DNA of 20,668 bases. Origin: a virus. The stretch's first letter is position 1. Each line of letters opens with the position of its first letter. The stretch covers positions 1 through 20,668 of the IMG/VR virus record IMGVR_UViG_3300020466_000024; one strand, written 5' to 3'. Positions 1-6,558 of this stretch are shown here, one piece after another. The notes under the pieces were generated by a model, which was not told where the DNA came from, did not search any database, and saw only the letters and a program-made list of their open reading frames with translations. A program made the translations under genes and the position numbers.

Positions 1-265
1 GAGTATTAATCACCTCATCAACATGAAAAACCCTGGCATCATGTGCCCCTTCAAACGGGAACGCTTTGCTGCCTTCATTTAAATTGCTTGAGTACTTCTT
101 TCCATCAGTACTTTGACCATCCCATTTTGCATAACGCACTTCATCGTTATCCGCTAAACGGTTTAACGAATAACCGTCACTGATGGCTCTGCGAAATTCG
201 CTAACCAACTCTGATACATCCGGTTTATCGCCGGCCTTTGCCAAGTTGTCCTTGTATTCACTCAT
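1..265 (-). CDS. Phage portal protein, N-terminal part (runs off the window)
   Basis: The first 88 codons of a minus-strand gene lie here and the rest is beyond position 1. The ATG at 265 shares one base with the stop of the upstream HTH gene (TAATG), so translation is probably coupled. Residues 45-52 read YAKWDGQS and residues 68-80 read AFPFEGAHDARVF, followed by HVDEVI. A tryptophan-rich patch followed by FPxEGAxDxR is typical of the N-terminal arm of many phage portal proteins. The portal forms the dodecameric ring at one capsid vertex through which terminase pumps DNA. TerL lies just upstream, the usual packaging order. Only the N-terminus is visible, so the call rests on this motif and on context. 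Confidence 0.75.
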   Translation of the reverse strand, partial: MSEYKDNLAKAGDKPDVSELVSEFRRAISDGYSLNRLADNDEVRYAKWDGQSTDGKKYSSNLNEGSKAFPFEGAHDARVFHVDEVINT

Positions 266-477
266 TAATCATATTCCTTGTAGTTTCCCTGCTCATCCAT
301 CTTTAAATGTTTAAGCAAATCGTTTTTGTAATATCTGCATTCACTCCTTCTTGTAGTGCCCTGCAGTTTATATACTTTCACCAAATTCATCTTCCGCAAC
401 CTATCCAGGTAATGTGGCTGCAACCCCGTAAGCTCTAATGCTTCACTCTTTGTTAATAGTGGAGGATATTCTTTCAA
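265..477 (-). CDS. Small excisionase/MerR-type helix-turn-helix protein
   Basis: A 70-aa protein that begins with TTG at 477. The start overlaps the TerL stop as TTGA, and no usable ATG exists nearby. Residues 8-60 follow the HTH_17/excisionase pattern: LTKSEALELTG (helix), LQPHYLDRLRKMNLVK (recognition helix), a basic wing (KLQGTTRRSECRYY) and a closing helix NDLLKHL. Proteins of this type bind DNA as small winged helices and serve as excisionases, DNA-packaging cofactors or regulators. Its place between terminase and portal is unusual for an excisionase, so a packaging or late-regulatory role is possible. The function is inferred from fold only. Confidence 0.7.
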   Translation of the reverse strand: MKEYPPLLTKSEALELTGLQPHYLDRLRKMNLVKVYKLQGTTRRSECRYYKNDLLKHLKMDEQGNYKEYD

Positions 478-2096
478 TACGAACCTCCCGCACTTACCGC
501 TGGTACATCAGCGTCCATGTAACAAGGATCCATAACAGCAATATATCTGAGGGTGTCGCATGGATCCTTTGTCGGACCATCTTTCTCAACATTTTTCCAT
601 TCGTTCATGCAATAAATTAAATTCTGACATTCCTCACTTATATACAGTTTAGGCTCATTAAGTTTTGTGATGGGTTCATTCTCATTGTAACTCAACCACT
701 CATTAATCGTAGCCACTCCCTGCTCGATGCGAATCCCAGCACTAGGCTCAACGTGCATCCCTGCAAAGTTGAGCAAATCAATAATTGAAGTCCCACCTTC
801 TTTGCCTACAACCTGGGAAGCTCCAAATCGCGGATCAATATATCTCTCAAAAATTTCCTCACCTTCCTCCAACCGATTTACCATCTCGATTATCTGGTCA
901 ACCCCCAACACTACATCAAGTTTCTGGGCTATACCTACCTTACCGTCTTTTCCACCTGGAGTTGCCCACTCTCCAACCTCAATATCGGGCCATTCACGAT
1001 AAACAAACTTACGCCCCTCTGGATCCACCAATAACCACACAAAAAAATAATTTTTATTCTGACCAGGATCGATTGCCATGTATCGAGTGCCCTTCTTAGG
1101 GATATCCTTTGCAGGAATAATATTGTGCCGATTAAATTGCGGGAACATTGCTCCAGCGGTGTTATCTGCCCAACCGTAAGCCCTAATTTTTATTTCACTC
1201 TTTGGCCTACCCTCCAACTGCTTGATCATCTGAGGCCAAGGGTTGTAAGGATTATGTTTTGTGTGAAACCAAACTACACTTGAATTTTTAAAAGGATGTT
1301 TCGCTTCAACCGGCATATGTCCTACCGGAACCCCTTTTACATTTTGTTCTGGCAATAATTCACTCTCTTCTGTCTCTGTAATCTGTGACCCAGCTAAATA
1401 ATCATTAACCACAGGAGAATATCCCGTAATAGGGGTAAAAGTCACAAGCATCTTACCTCCACCTGGTTCTGTGCCTCTCCTGGTCACCAACCGATAACGT
1501 AATGTCTCAATCCAATCCAAACTCTGCTCATCAATAGCCTCATCAATCCAACAAGCAGTAATTTCCCCTCCTTCAACCACTCTTTTTTCCTGGGCGAAGT
1601 TTAAAAAGGTCATCATGGATCCATTCGGGCCTAACCAAGCATTCATAGCAAATCCGCTTTTACTGCCAAAATTTATATTACAATGTTTACTCTTTTTTAT
1701 CGCTTTCCATGAATTAGGCACATATTTCCAGATCAAGGGTTGCTGCATCTGGATTGAACTCATCGAAGTAGTGTGAAGGCACCAAATCCTGGCATTTGGG
1801 ATGTTCACCATCAGTTCAACCATCCTTTTTGCTGCCCACTCAGATTTTCCCGCCCTGTTACCCCCTAAAACACATAATTCATCAACCTTCTCCAATGCTT
1901 TATCGGCTCGATGCCAATGCGGAGGCTCAAACCCGTGGACAAAAGGATTTTCCCGCTCCAACCGGATCTTTTCCTCTCTTTTAAGCAAATAATCCCTAAC
2001 AGCTTCCTCACCATTATTTTTAACCAGCTTTGCAAGCTCCTCATCACTGGGAAGTTCCAAAACTGGATGCTTTGTAGGTGTCCAACCCTGTTTCAT
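474..2096 (-). CDS. terL: Terminase large subunit (ATPase and nuclease)
   Basis: A 540-aa DNA-packaging motor. The ATPase half has Walker A GGNRAGKS (residues 78-85), Walker B ITACWIDEA (179-187, with catalytic DE) and a coupling motif TFTPITG (219-225). The nuclease half has RNase H-fold acidic positions MAIDPG (D343), YIDPRFG (D421) and KDPCDTLRY (D511/D514). The length is normal for a complete TerL. The ATG at 2096 overlaps the stop of the upstream lipoprotein-like gene (ATGA), and its own stop overlaps the downstream TTG start. The segment GGEITACWIDEA...DWIETLRYRLVTRRG resembles TerL of Verrucomicrobia-associated phages as I remember them. Candidate TerS is at 3090-3569 and portal at 265-1. 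Confidence 0.96.
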   Translation of the reverse strand: MKQGWTPTKHPVLELPSDEELAKLVKNNGEEAVRDYLLKREEKIRLERENPFVHGFEPPHWHRADKALEKVDELCVLGGNRAGKSEWAAKRMVELMVNIPNARIWCLHTTSMSSIQMQQPLIWKYVPNSWKAIKKSKHCNINFGSKSGFAMNAWLGPNGSMMTFLNFAQEKRVVEGGEITACWIDEAIDEQSLDWIETLRYRLVTRRGTEPGGGKMLVTFTPITGYSPVVNDYLAGSQITETEESELLPEQNVKGVPVGHMPVEAKHPFKNSSVVWFHTKHNPYNPWPQMIKQLEGRPKSEIKIRAYGWADNTAGAMFPQFNRHNIIPAKDIPKKGTRYMAIDPGQNKNYFFVWLLVDPEGRKFVYREWPDIEVGEWATPGGKDGKVGIAQKLDVVLGVDQIIEMVNRLEEGEEIFERYIDPRFGASQVVGKEGGTSIIDLLNFAGMHVEPSAGIRIEQGVATINEWLSYNENEPITKLNEPKLYISEECQNLIYCMNEWKNVEKDGPTKDPCDTLRYIAVMDPCYMDADVPAVSAGGSY

Positions 2097-2290
2097 TGGT
2101 TTTCTAATTTAGCTTCCAAATCAATAATCACTTTCAATGCGTCTCTAACAAATTTCTCTGACTCAGCACTGGCATTAACAGCATCTTTAAACCCCTTTGG
2201 ATGATTCCTCATCAGCTCTCCCGTCTTGTCCAACCTCATTGACAGGCACCCGCTTAGAATCATTAACCAAAGCAGCAGCAATCGCGGCAT
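2093..2290 (-). CDS. Small lipoprotein, possible outer-membrane spanin (Rz1-like)
   Basis: A 65-aa protein read from the ATG at 2290. It starts MPRLLLLWLMILSGC, a textbook lipoprotein signal with a short basic n-region, a hydrophobic core and the lipobox LSGC. The mature part is a mostly helical, charged tail ending DLEAKLENQ. A TTG start at 2326 (77 aa, sharing TTGA with the upstream gene) is possible. I prefer the ATG because it gives a compact signal. The gene overlaps the preceding reading frame by about 100 nt in another frame, as Rz1 genes overlap Rz, and its stop overlaps the TerL start. The lipoprotein call is firm from sequence. The spanin role is inference from the overlap and phage context. 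Confidence 0.65.
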   Translation of the reverse strand: MPRLLLLWLMILSGCLSMRLDKTGELMRNHPKGFKDAVNASAESEKFVRDALKVIIDLEAKLENQ

Positions 2291-2414
2291 CAACCTTGCC
2301 CATCTTCCTTTTACGCCGTTTTTCAACTGTTCCTCGCCTTATATTCCTCTCTAACATCTCCCCCAGGCTTTTTAATGCTGGGATAGCCTTCAATATCGCA
2401 ATCAACACACTCAT
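2187..2414 (-). CDS. Small basic/amphipathic phage protein overlapping the lipoprotein gene
   Basis: A 75-aa protein. It has a short hydrophobic N-terminus (SVLIAILKAIPALKSL), a strongly basic centre (RRGTVEKRRKRK), a VDAAIAAAL helix and an acidic tail. The ATG at 2414 has an upstream GAGGAA about 10 nt away, located inside the preceding gene. The N-terminal segment is too short and too broken for a clear transmembrane helix, so it is not a typical inner-membrane spanin. It could still be a membrane-associated partner of the downstream lipoprotein. Similar 'DAAIAAAL' small proteins just before an Rz1-like lipoprotein are something I recall from related prophages, though I could not check. It overlaps genes on both sides, in all three frames. 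Confidence 0.5.
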   Translation of the reverse strand: MSVLIAILKAIPALKSLGEMLERNIRRGTVEKRRKRKMGKVDAAIAAALVNDSKRVPVNEVGQDGRADEESSKGV

Positions 2415-2535
2415 TACCTATCCATTCCTCAAATACATATCTTCCACCCGTTAATTTCATATGCTCAGACTGTAAAACCTCATTCTGACATATAACTTTG
2501 AATAATAATCTTTCCAACTCTCTTTCACGATCCAT
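2323..2535 (-). CDS. Hypothetical 70-aa protein
   Basis: Starts at the ATG at 2535, sharing one base with the preceding stop (TAATG) and with an AGGAG upstream. Residues 1-30 (MDRERELERLLFKVICQNEVLQ...) suggest an amphipathic or coiled-coil helix. The rest carries three cysteines (C16, C43, C46), including a CVDC pair. Its last 30 codons are overlapped by the next gene in another frame. The stop overlaps a possible TTG start of the lipoprotein gene. No family is recognised. The coupled start is the main argument that it is translated. Confidence 0.5.
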   Translation of the reverse strand: MDRERELERLLFKVICQNEVLQSEHMKLTGGRYVFEEWIGNECVDCDIEGYPSIKKPGGDVREEYKARNS

Positions 2536-2930
2536 TACAAACGTGGACTCCTAGCCACCCTCCAACCCGCTGCACTATATTGTACCGGAACTGTCATCGG
2601 CGATTTCAGCAATGGCTTATCCATTGGATCGCACTGAACATCTTCTTTCTCGTCATTTATAATCATCCTAATTATTCTCTGGTTAGGGCAATAATCAGCG
2701 ATAACCCTGCCAGCGGCCTTATCACCAATTTTAGGGCCGGTAGTAAGACCAAGCTCCTCCCTGAGAAGCTCCTTGCCACGAGGTAGCCAAACAATTTTTG
2801 CCCCATCCTTGTCCCAATGATGTCCAAGTAAGTAATTATCACCCTTACGGATCCTGGCTAACTCCTCACGGGGCAAACCTAATTGATCAGCAAAATCAGT
2901 TTCGGGGATGTTTCTTTCTGGCTCAATCAT
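2535..2930 (-). CDS. Conserved-looking phage protein of unknown function (HTH-like N-terminus, beta-rich C-terminus)
   Basis: A 131-aa protein. The N-terminus (ETDFADQLGLPREELARIRKGDNYLLG...HHWDKDGAKIVWLPRGKELLREEL) looks like a small helical DNA-binding module with an arginine-rich helix. The C-terminal 60 residues (PNQRIIRMIINDEKEDVQCDP...GWRVARSPRL) look like a small beta barrel. I recall this arrangement in uncharacterised proteins near terminase genes of prophages, but cannot name a family. The ATG at 2930 is preceded closely by AAAGAG. The non-coding stretch before it, 2931-3089, holds a G-rich tract and GGGTGACA repeats. Confidence 0.6.
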   Translation of the reverse strand: MIEPERNIPETDFADQLGLPREELARIRKGDNYLLGHHWDKDGAKIVWLPRGKELLREELGLTTGPKIGDKAAGRVIADYCPNQRIIRMIINDEKEDVQCDPMDKPLLKSPMTVPVQYSAAGWRVARSPRL

Positions 2931-2992
2931 GGCTCTTTTTTGGAAAAAAATTTAAATGGGATAATGCGTCCTGCATTTTTCCACAGAAAAAT

Positions 2993-3016
2993 CCCTAACC
3001 CCCTCCCCCCCTACCC
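2993..3016 (-). other. Possible G-quadruplex motif on the coding strand
   Basis: On the minus strand this tract reads as four guanine runs of 3, 7, 5 and 3, separated by loops of 2, 1 and 3 nt (TA, A, TTA). This matches the usual four-run rule and would also be present in the transcript. It lies 63-86 nt upstream of the ATG at 2930, in otherwise AT-rich DNA. A role in expression or packaging is speculation. Confidence 0.5.
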
Positions 3017-3037
3017 GGCTATCAAATGGGGTACCCA

Positions 3038-3057
3038 GGGTGACAAACGGGGTGACA
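3038..3057 (+). repeat. Paired GGGTGACA direct repeats, 12-bp period
   Basis: Two copies of GGGTGACA start at 3038 and 3050. The same octamer with the same 12-bp spacing is found at 13488/13500 and 13682/13694, each time outside recognised coding sequence. The palindrome GGGTACCC (3029-3036) is next to it. A protein-binding site is likely; its ligand is unknown. Confidence 0.6.
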
Positions 3058-3089
3058 TTTATTTTAATGAATTGGTAAATCATTATTAA

Positions 3090-3569
3090 TCAGTTACTTA
3101 CATTAGCGTCCCGTATTCCATCAGCGGGAGTATTCTTGTCCCTTAATCCAGCCAGGAGATCATTTACAGCTCCATGATTGTGGATATGGACGTGTTTATG
3201 TACCTGGCCATTACTATTTCCCTGGATCTCCATCAATTTTGAAGAAAGGATAGCAAGTGATAACGCCTTACTCTGGGGTGGAATCTTCTCAAAATTCTTA
3301 TCAAGATCTTTAGCCATCTTAACAACTGTATCACTCAATACCTTCTCTGTGCGTTGTCTCCAGTCAGGTATTTTCTCAGCATTGTCATGTTTTATTTGCT
3401 GGATGGTGCCCTTCGCTACACCATACTTTGCAGCGATCCCTGGCATACTTAGATCCCCTTCTATCAATGCATCCACAATAGCCTGGTATTTCTCAGGATC
3501 CTTGTTTGATAAGTGGGTATTGCGTCTCCCGTTATCGCATATGACAACATTTGACTTAGTCTTACTCAT
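3090..3569 (-). CDS. Helix-turn-helix protein, candidate terminase small subunit
   Basis: A 159-aa protein. Residues 27-60 form a helix-turn-helix: VDALIEGDLSMPGIAAKYGVAKGTIQQIKH, a Trp-less variant of the HTH found in many TerS and regulator proteins. A long helical middle (EKVLSDTVVKMAKDLDKNFEKI...SKALSLAILSSKLMEIQG) fits the oligomerisation core of TerS. The C-terminal part holds a histidine-rich stretch, HKHVHIHNHG, that might bind metal. TerS recognises the phage DNA and stimulates TerL. The gene lies upstream of TerL with three or four small genes between, which is compatible. A transcriptional regulator is the alternative. The ATG at 3569 has only a weak ribosome site. Confidence 0.5.
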   Translation of the reverse strand: MSKTKSNVVICDNGRRNTHLSNKDPEKYQAIVDALIEGDLSMPGIAAKYGVAKGTIQQIKHDNAEKIPDWRQRTEKVLSDTVVKMAKDLDKNFEKIPPQSKALSLAILSSKLMEIQGNSNGQVHKHVHIHNHGAVNDLLAGLRDKNTPADGIRDANVSN

Positions 3570-3633
3570 CTCGCTATTAATTTAGAATGTCTTGCATGAT
3601 CTTTGTCAACCTGACTAGCCGGCATTTGGAAAG

Positions 3634-3704
3634 CACCTCACTCTTCATAACGTCGTGTAACAGTTGCCTGAGAGGGTCAGGACTTGGCAGGAAAGAGTGA
3701 GGGC
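3634..3704 (-). ncRNA. Candidate structured RNA or DNA element upstream of the terS-like gene
   Basis: A perfect 10-bp inverted repeat, CCTCACTCTT (3636-3645) with AAGAGTGAGG (3693-3702), encloses a 47-nt interior. Inside is a second perfect stem, CCTGA-GAGGG-TCAGG (3667-3681), and an alternative outer pairing TGCC/GGCA (3665-3668 with 3686-3689). If transcribed leftwards it would be the leader of the gene starting at 3569. It could equally be a packaging (pac/cos) site. No riboswitch class is recognised. Confidence 0.4.
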
Positions 3705-3720
3705 AAAATGTTTAACACGG
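3705..3720. promoter_or_regulatory. Operator-like TGTTTAACA copy upstream of the packaging genes
   Basis: Contains TGTTTAACA at 3709-3717, a 4-1-4 dyad (TGTT/AACA). Exact copies are at 9422, 9518, 13454 and 13717. On the minus strand a TTGTCA lies just upstream, a possible -35 box without a convincing -10. Confidence 0.5.
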
Positions 3721-3726
3721 GATAGC

Positions 3727-3756
3727 TTGACAAGTTTTTTCATAGGTCGTTAAAAT
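3727..3756 (+). promoter_or_regulatory. Possible sigma70-type promoter pointing right, antisense to the genes
   Basis: TTGACA (3727-3732, a perfect -35), an 18-nt spacer, then TAAAAT (3751-3756, 5 of 6 matches). No plus-strand gene follows. The transcript would run into the hairpin at 3798-3834, so a small or antisense RNA is conceivable. This is a sequence match only. Confidence 0.35.
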
Positions 3757-3797
3757 TGAATTTCCAACAATTCCATTAAATACATTATCCCATGTTT

Positions 3798-3834
3798 ATC
3801 TTCGCCCGCTCCGCTAGGGCTGCGGGGCGAAGAT
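3798..3834. terminator. Strong GC-rich hairpin, possible terminator or RNA element
   Basis: ATCTTCGCCC (3798-3807) pairs perfectly with GGGCGAAGAT (3825-3834). Allowing one bulged C extends the stem by GC/GC, and an inner CC-GCTA-GG can also form. There is no clear T-run on either side, so intrinsic termination is uncertain. It sits between the early genes (upstream on the minus strand) and the packaging genes. Confidence 0.45.
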
Positions 3835-3869
3835 TGTTAAATCTATCTTCATTTGGTTCATGCTTATAT

Positions 3870-4157
3870 TCAATTGAATGGCATCCGCATAGATTTACCA
3901 GGAATATAAAAAGCACCAGTCTCTTCATTTTTTTCATTCTTATATCCTTTAATTTTAAGTAAATATTTTATCTTATTTATCCCCTTCTGCCTTGACCAAT
4001 TTCTAGGTATTTGGAACCCGCAATCTTCAGCATGATCCATCTGAAATTTAAGTATGTTGTAGATGTTTAAATCCGAAGGATAAACATCATGAAAATTTAT
4101 ATATCTAATAGCGTGTTGTACTGATACTTTATAAATAGTGTTAATGTGTACTTTCAT
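3870..4157 (-). CDS. Hypothetical 95-aa protein
   Basis: Starts at the ATG at 4157, sharing a base with the preceding stop (TAATG), and ends 300 nt before the packaging operon. It is basic and rich in Ile, Asn and Lys, with a C-terminal helix (KGINKIKYLLKIKGYKNEKNEE). No motif or membrane segment is recognised. It is AT-rich, as expected of a small early phage gene. Confidence 0.5.
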   Translation of the reverse strand: MKVHINTIYKVSVQHAIRYINFHDVYPSDLNIYNILKFQMDHAEDCGFQIPRNWSRQKGINKIKYLLKIKGYKNEKNEETGAFYIPGKSMRMPFN

Positions 4158-4363
4158 TAATTTTTATATTTTTTCAAAAACTTAGCAGGAGATAATCCAC
4201 TCTTTTTATACTCTCGAATCATTTGATACTCGCTAGGTGTAGGATCCCAATACCCTTTCAAAACCTTGAGCCTAATTTTATATGTTAAATCCATTTTAAA
4301 TTGGTGCCCAACATCTGCATGACTATGACCGCTATCACTAACCTTATGGATTTTCTCATTCAT
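4157..4363 (-). CDS. Hypothetical 68-aa protein
   Basis: The ATG at 4363 lies 2 nt after the stop of the 31-aa cysteine-rich gene, and its stop shares a base with the next ATG. The N-terminus has five histidines (HKVSDSGHSHADVGH). The C-terminus (PTPSEYQMIREYKKSGLSPAKFLKKYKN) looks like a helical hairpin with a basic end. The function is unknown. Tight spacing supports translation as part of the early operon. Confidence 0.5.
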   Translation of the reverse strand: MNEKIHKVSDSGHSHADVGHQFKMDLTYKIRLKVLKGYWDPTPSEYQMIREYKKSGLSPAKFLKKYKN

Positions 4364-4365
4364 AG

Positions 4366-4461
4366 TTATTTACAATTACAATCATCACAATCTTCACCGC
4401 ACTTCTTACACTCCCATTTAGGTGTCTCTAATTCATCATTATCATAATCTCGATCATTCAT
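4366..4461 (-). CDS. 31-aa cysteine-rich mini-protein, zinc-knuckle-like
   Basis: A very short frame with ATG at 4461 overlapping the primase-helicase stop as ATGA. It ends with TAA 2 nt before the next ATG. The acidic N-terminus (MNDRDYDNDELETPKWE) is followed by five cysteines in 13 residues: C18-x2-C21-x3-C25-x2-C28-x1-C30. Two CxxC pairs could bind one zinc ion as a minimal zinc ribbon. Perfect packing between two coupled genes and the cysteine pattern argue that it is real. A role as a small partner of replication proteins is a guess. Confidence 0.55.
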   Translation of the reverse strand: MNDRDYDNDELETPKWECKKCGEDCDDCNCK

Positions 4462-6215
4462 AATACTTCCAGATCTTCCTCCCAGCATAAACCGTATTTA
4501 CTATGTTTAAGTGGCATTTTAGTTGTGTATTCTCCAGTAAATGACTTTAAACCGGTCCTATTGCCTCTCTTAGTGGCATATAAGCTATATTTCTTGTCTT
4601 CACCAGAATGACTCACCAAAACCATGACTGCCCTGGCCCAATTGGTTAATGCACTGGATCCCAGGCCAGCATAAGCCCATTCATTTGCTCCCCAGTTGCT
4701 TGTTGATTTAGTATCTGTTTTAGGCTTACCAGTGTGATGCATTAGCATAATGATTACTCCCTTCTGTATTGCCAATTCCCTTAAAGGGTTTAGAAAGGCC
4801 ATTACGTCTTGTTGACTGTTCACTTCTCCATCCAAGTAGCTTAAAAGGTTATCAATCCAAATTAGATCAGTTTCCTCTTCCTCGATGATTTGTTCTAAGC
4901 GTGAAATAAATAAATGACCGTACAGCCCATTTACAGTGTAGACATTTACATTCTCTTTAATGGTATCGATATGCTTCTCATAGCTCATCCCTTTAACAAT
5001 GCCCTGCATTGACTCGGCTACATCACCAAAATCATTCTCCGACTGTATGATAGTTGACTTCAGAGCCTTCCAGGGTTCTATCCCGAAAAATGACGCTTGG
5101 ATTGACCAGGTGATTGCAGCCTGGATGCTTAAAACTGATTTCCCAATCCCACTGCCTCCAATCCACAGACAACTTCCACCTTTGCAAAGCCATCTGTTGC
5201 CAAGCAATGCATCGGGATCTTTCTCCGCATTCCAAAATAATGCAGTGTCCCAACATACCTTATCGTTTTTTTTTTGAGTTTCTGGCTTAGAATTTAGCCA
5301 GGTATTTAATTCACTAATTACATCTCCCTTAATATCACGGATCCAATCGTTAAGATCCTTATATTCTTTAGGTGGATATAATTTACGGGTAGGTGCCTTG
5401 ATTAGTGTGGCTTCCACTTTGTCAGCCCACACTTCTGCAGGGACTTTACCATTCTTCTCCTCATCATTTTGCATGATGAGTGTAGTGGGTAATTTTAAAT
5501 TAAAAGGAATTACTAAACCACCATTGCTTGCTCCCCTGGTAATTATAATCCTGGTATCTCTCTGCTCACCAAGTGCATCAATCAAAGCAAATGCATCCCA
5601 TTGAGATTCAAATATAAATTGTTGTGTAGGGGTTTTGGATCCTTCAATAACTAAAGGTTCCATCGATCCTCCATAGATACGCCAGGAACCATCCTTACGC
5701 CTCTGGTGTATGCCTGTGATTAATTCAAACTGCCATTTGCCCAGGTTGATCTCAGCGATACTGATAGGCATTGATAGTAAGCCATCCTTTAAGCCTATTA
5801 ACCTGGAATCTTTTAGCCATTGACAAAACTCAGGTCGATAACCTCTCCACTCAGCAAGCTCATCAATTTCTTTCTGAGTTATACGTCTAACGCATTCATT
5901 CCAGGGATGTTCCCAGGACTCAGCCAGGTATTTACTTTTTTCCCTGGGAGTATCACAGCCAGCAAGCTCCTTATATTTTTTAATAGCGTCACGATTAGAT
6001 AAGCCTAATGCGTGTTCAATAAATGTAACCTCATCACCAGACTCATCAGTGCCATGATCTTTAAAGAACCAATTACCATCATGCTGGAAGATTCCGAAAG
6101 AAGGATTTTTCTCATCACGAAATGGAGAGCGACATGATGCTTTCTGATACTCTGTACCATACCCAAGTTTGGACATAAGTGCAGGAAGTGGCAGACGTTG
6201 TTTACACTCATCCAT
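4458..6215 (-). CDS. Phage DNA primase-helicase (degenerate CHC2, TOPRIM-like, RecA/AAA_25 helicase)
   Basis: A 585-aa replication protein. The N-terminus resembles a CHC2 primase finger (CRSPFRDEKNPSFGIF, residues 28-43, then WFFKDHGTDESGDEVTFIEHAL), but only one Cys of the usual zinc set remains. Residues 198-255 (QFIFESQWDAFALIDALG...IIITRGASNGG...LIMQNDEE) fit a TOPRIM-like fold. The C-terminal half is a RecA-type helicase with Walker A GGSGIGKS (353-360), Walker B LIWIDN (451-456) and an LMHHTGK motif (491-497). It probably primes and unwinds the phage origin. It follows a nuclease gene with an 8-nt overlap. The ATG at 6215 has no strong ribosome site, so coupling is likely. Confidence 0.88.
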   Translation of the reverse strand: MDECKQRLPLPALMSKLGYGTEYQKASCRSPFRDEKNPSFGIFQHDGNWFFKDHGTDESGDEVTFIEHALGLSNRDAIKKYKELAGCDTPREKSKYLAESWEHPWNECVRRITQKEIDELAEWRGYRPEFCQWLKDSRLIGLKDGLLSMPISIAEINLGKWQFELITGIHQRRKDGSWRIYGGSMEPLVIEGSKTPTQQFIFESQWDAFALIDALGEQRDTRIIITRGASNGGLVIPFNLKLPTTLIMQNDEEKNGKVPAEVWADKVEATLIKAPTRKLYPPKEYKDLNDWIRDIKGDVISELNTWLNSKPETQKKNDKVCWDTALFWNAEKDPDALLGNRWLCKGGSCLWIGGSGIGKSVLSIQAAITWSIQASFFGIEPWKALKSTIIQSENDFGDVAESMQGIVKGMSYEKHIDTIKENVNVYTVNGLYGHLFISRLEQIIEEEETDLIWIDNLLSYLDGEVNSQQDVMAFLNPLRELAIQKGVIIMLMHHTGKPKTDTKSTSNWGANEWAYAGLGSSALTNWARAVMVLVSHSGEDKKYSLYATKRGNRTGLKSFTGEYTTKMPLKHSKYGLCWEEDLEVL

Positions 6216-6558
6216 TAATCAATTCATTTAAACGCTTATTGTCTTTAAGAAGTCTGATAAGATGATCGAACTCAATTATCGCAAGTGGTTTCTTTCTGTT
6301 CTTGAACCATATAAGTACTGGATCCTTGGACGCACAGTCTTCACGGGCACGTTCCATCGTTGTTTGAACAGAGAGAGATTCAACTCCTTTGATCTCCCAG
6401 TATAAGCTAGGAAACTCTGGAGTAAGAATATCACTCGCATCGGGATTGCGACCACAGAACTGCTGCGAACGTCTGGCTTCAATTCCATTCTCTTTGAGTA
6501 TGTTAACAGCTTTAAGCTCATTGGCTTTTCCTTTAGCTTTGGAATTAATTTTACCCAC
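6208..6558 (-). CDS. PDDEXK-type nuclease, Holliday-junction-resolvase-like
   Basis: A 116-aa protein starting with GTG at 6558. It overlaps the exonuclease gene by 8 nt and has GGGAG upstream. Motifs suit small PDDEXK nucleases: KGKANELKAVNIL (E14 on the first helix), RRSQQFCGRNPDASDIL (D43) and WEIKGVESLS (E55-x-K57), then a central strand PVLIWFKNRKKPLAIIEF. In phages such enzymes resolve branched DNA before packaging or act in recombination. The neighbours (SSB, exonuclease and primase-helicase) agree. The exact substrate cannot be told from sequence. Confidence 0.75.
   Translation of the reverse strand: MGKINSKAKGKANELKAVNILKENGIEARRSQQFCGRNPDASDILTPEFPSLYWEIKGVESLSVQTTMERAREDCASKDPVLIWFKNRKKPLAIIEFDHLIRLLKDNKRLNELING

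Noticed and set aside
438-2204. Several plus-strand frames opposite terL and the small genes
   Set aside because: They are mirror frames of strongly supported minus-strand genes with no motif or ribosome site.
3798-3834. Hairpin as part of a tRNA or attachment site within a tRNA
   Set aside because: No cloverleaf, anticodon arm or T-loop could be built around it, and no tRNA gene was found anywhere in the window.
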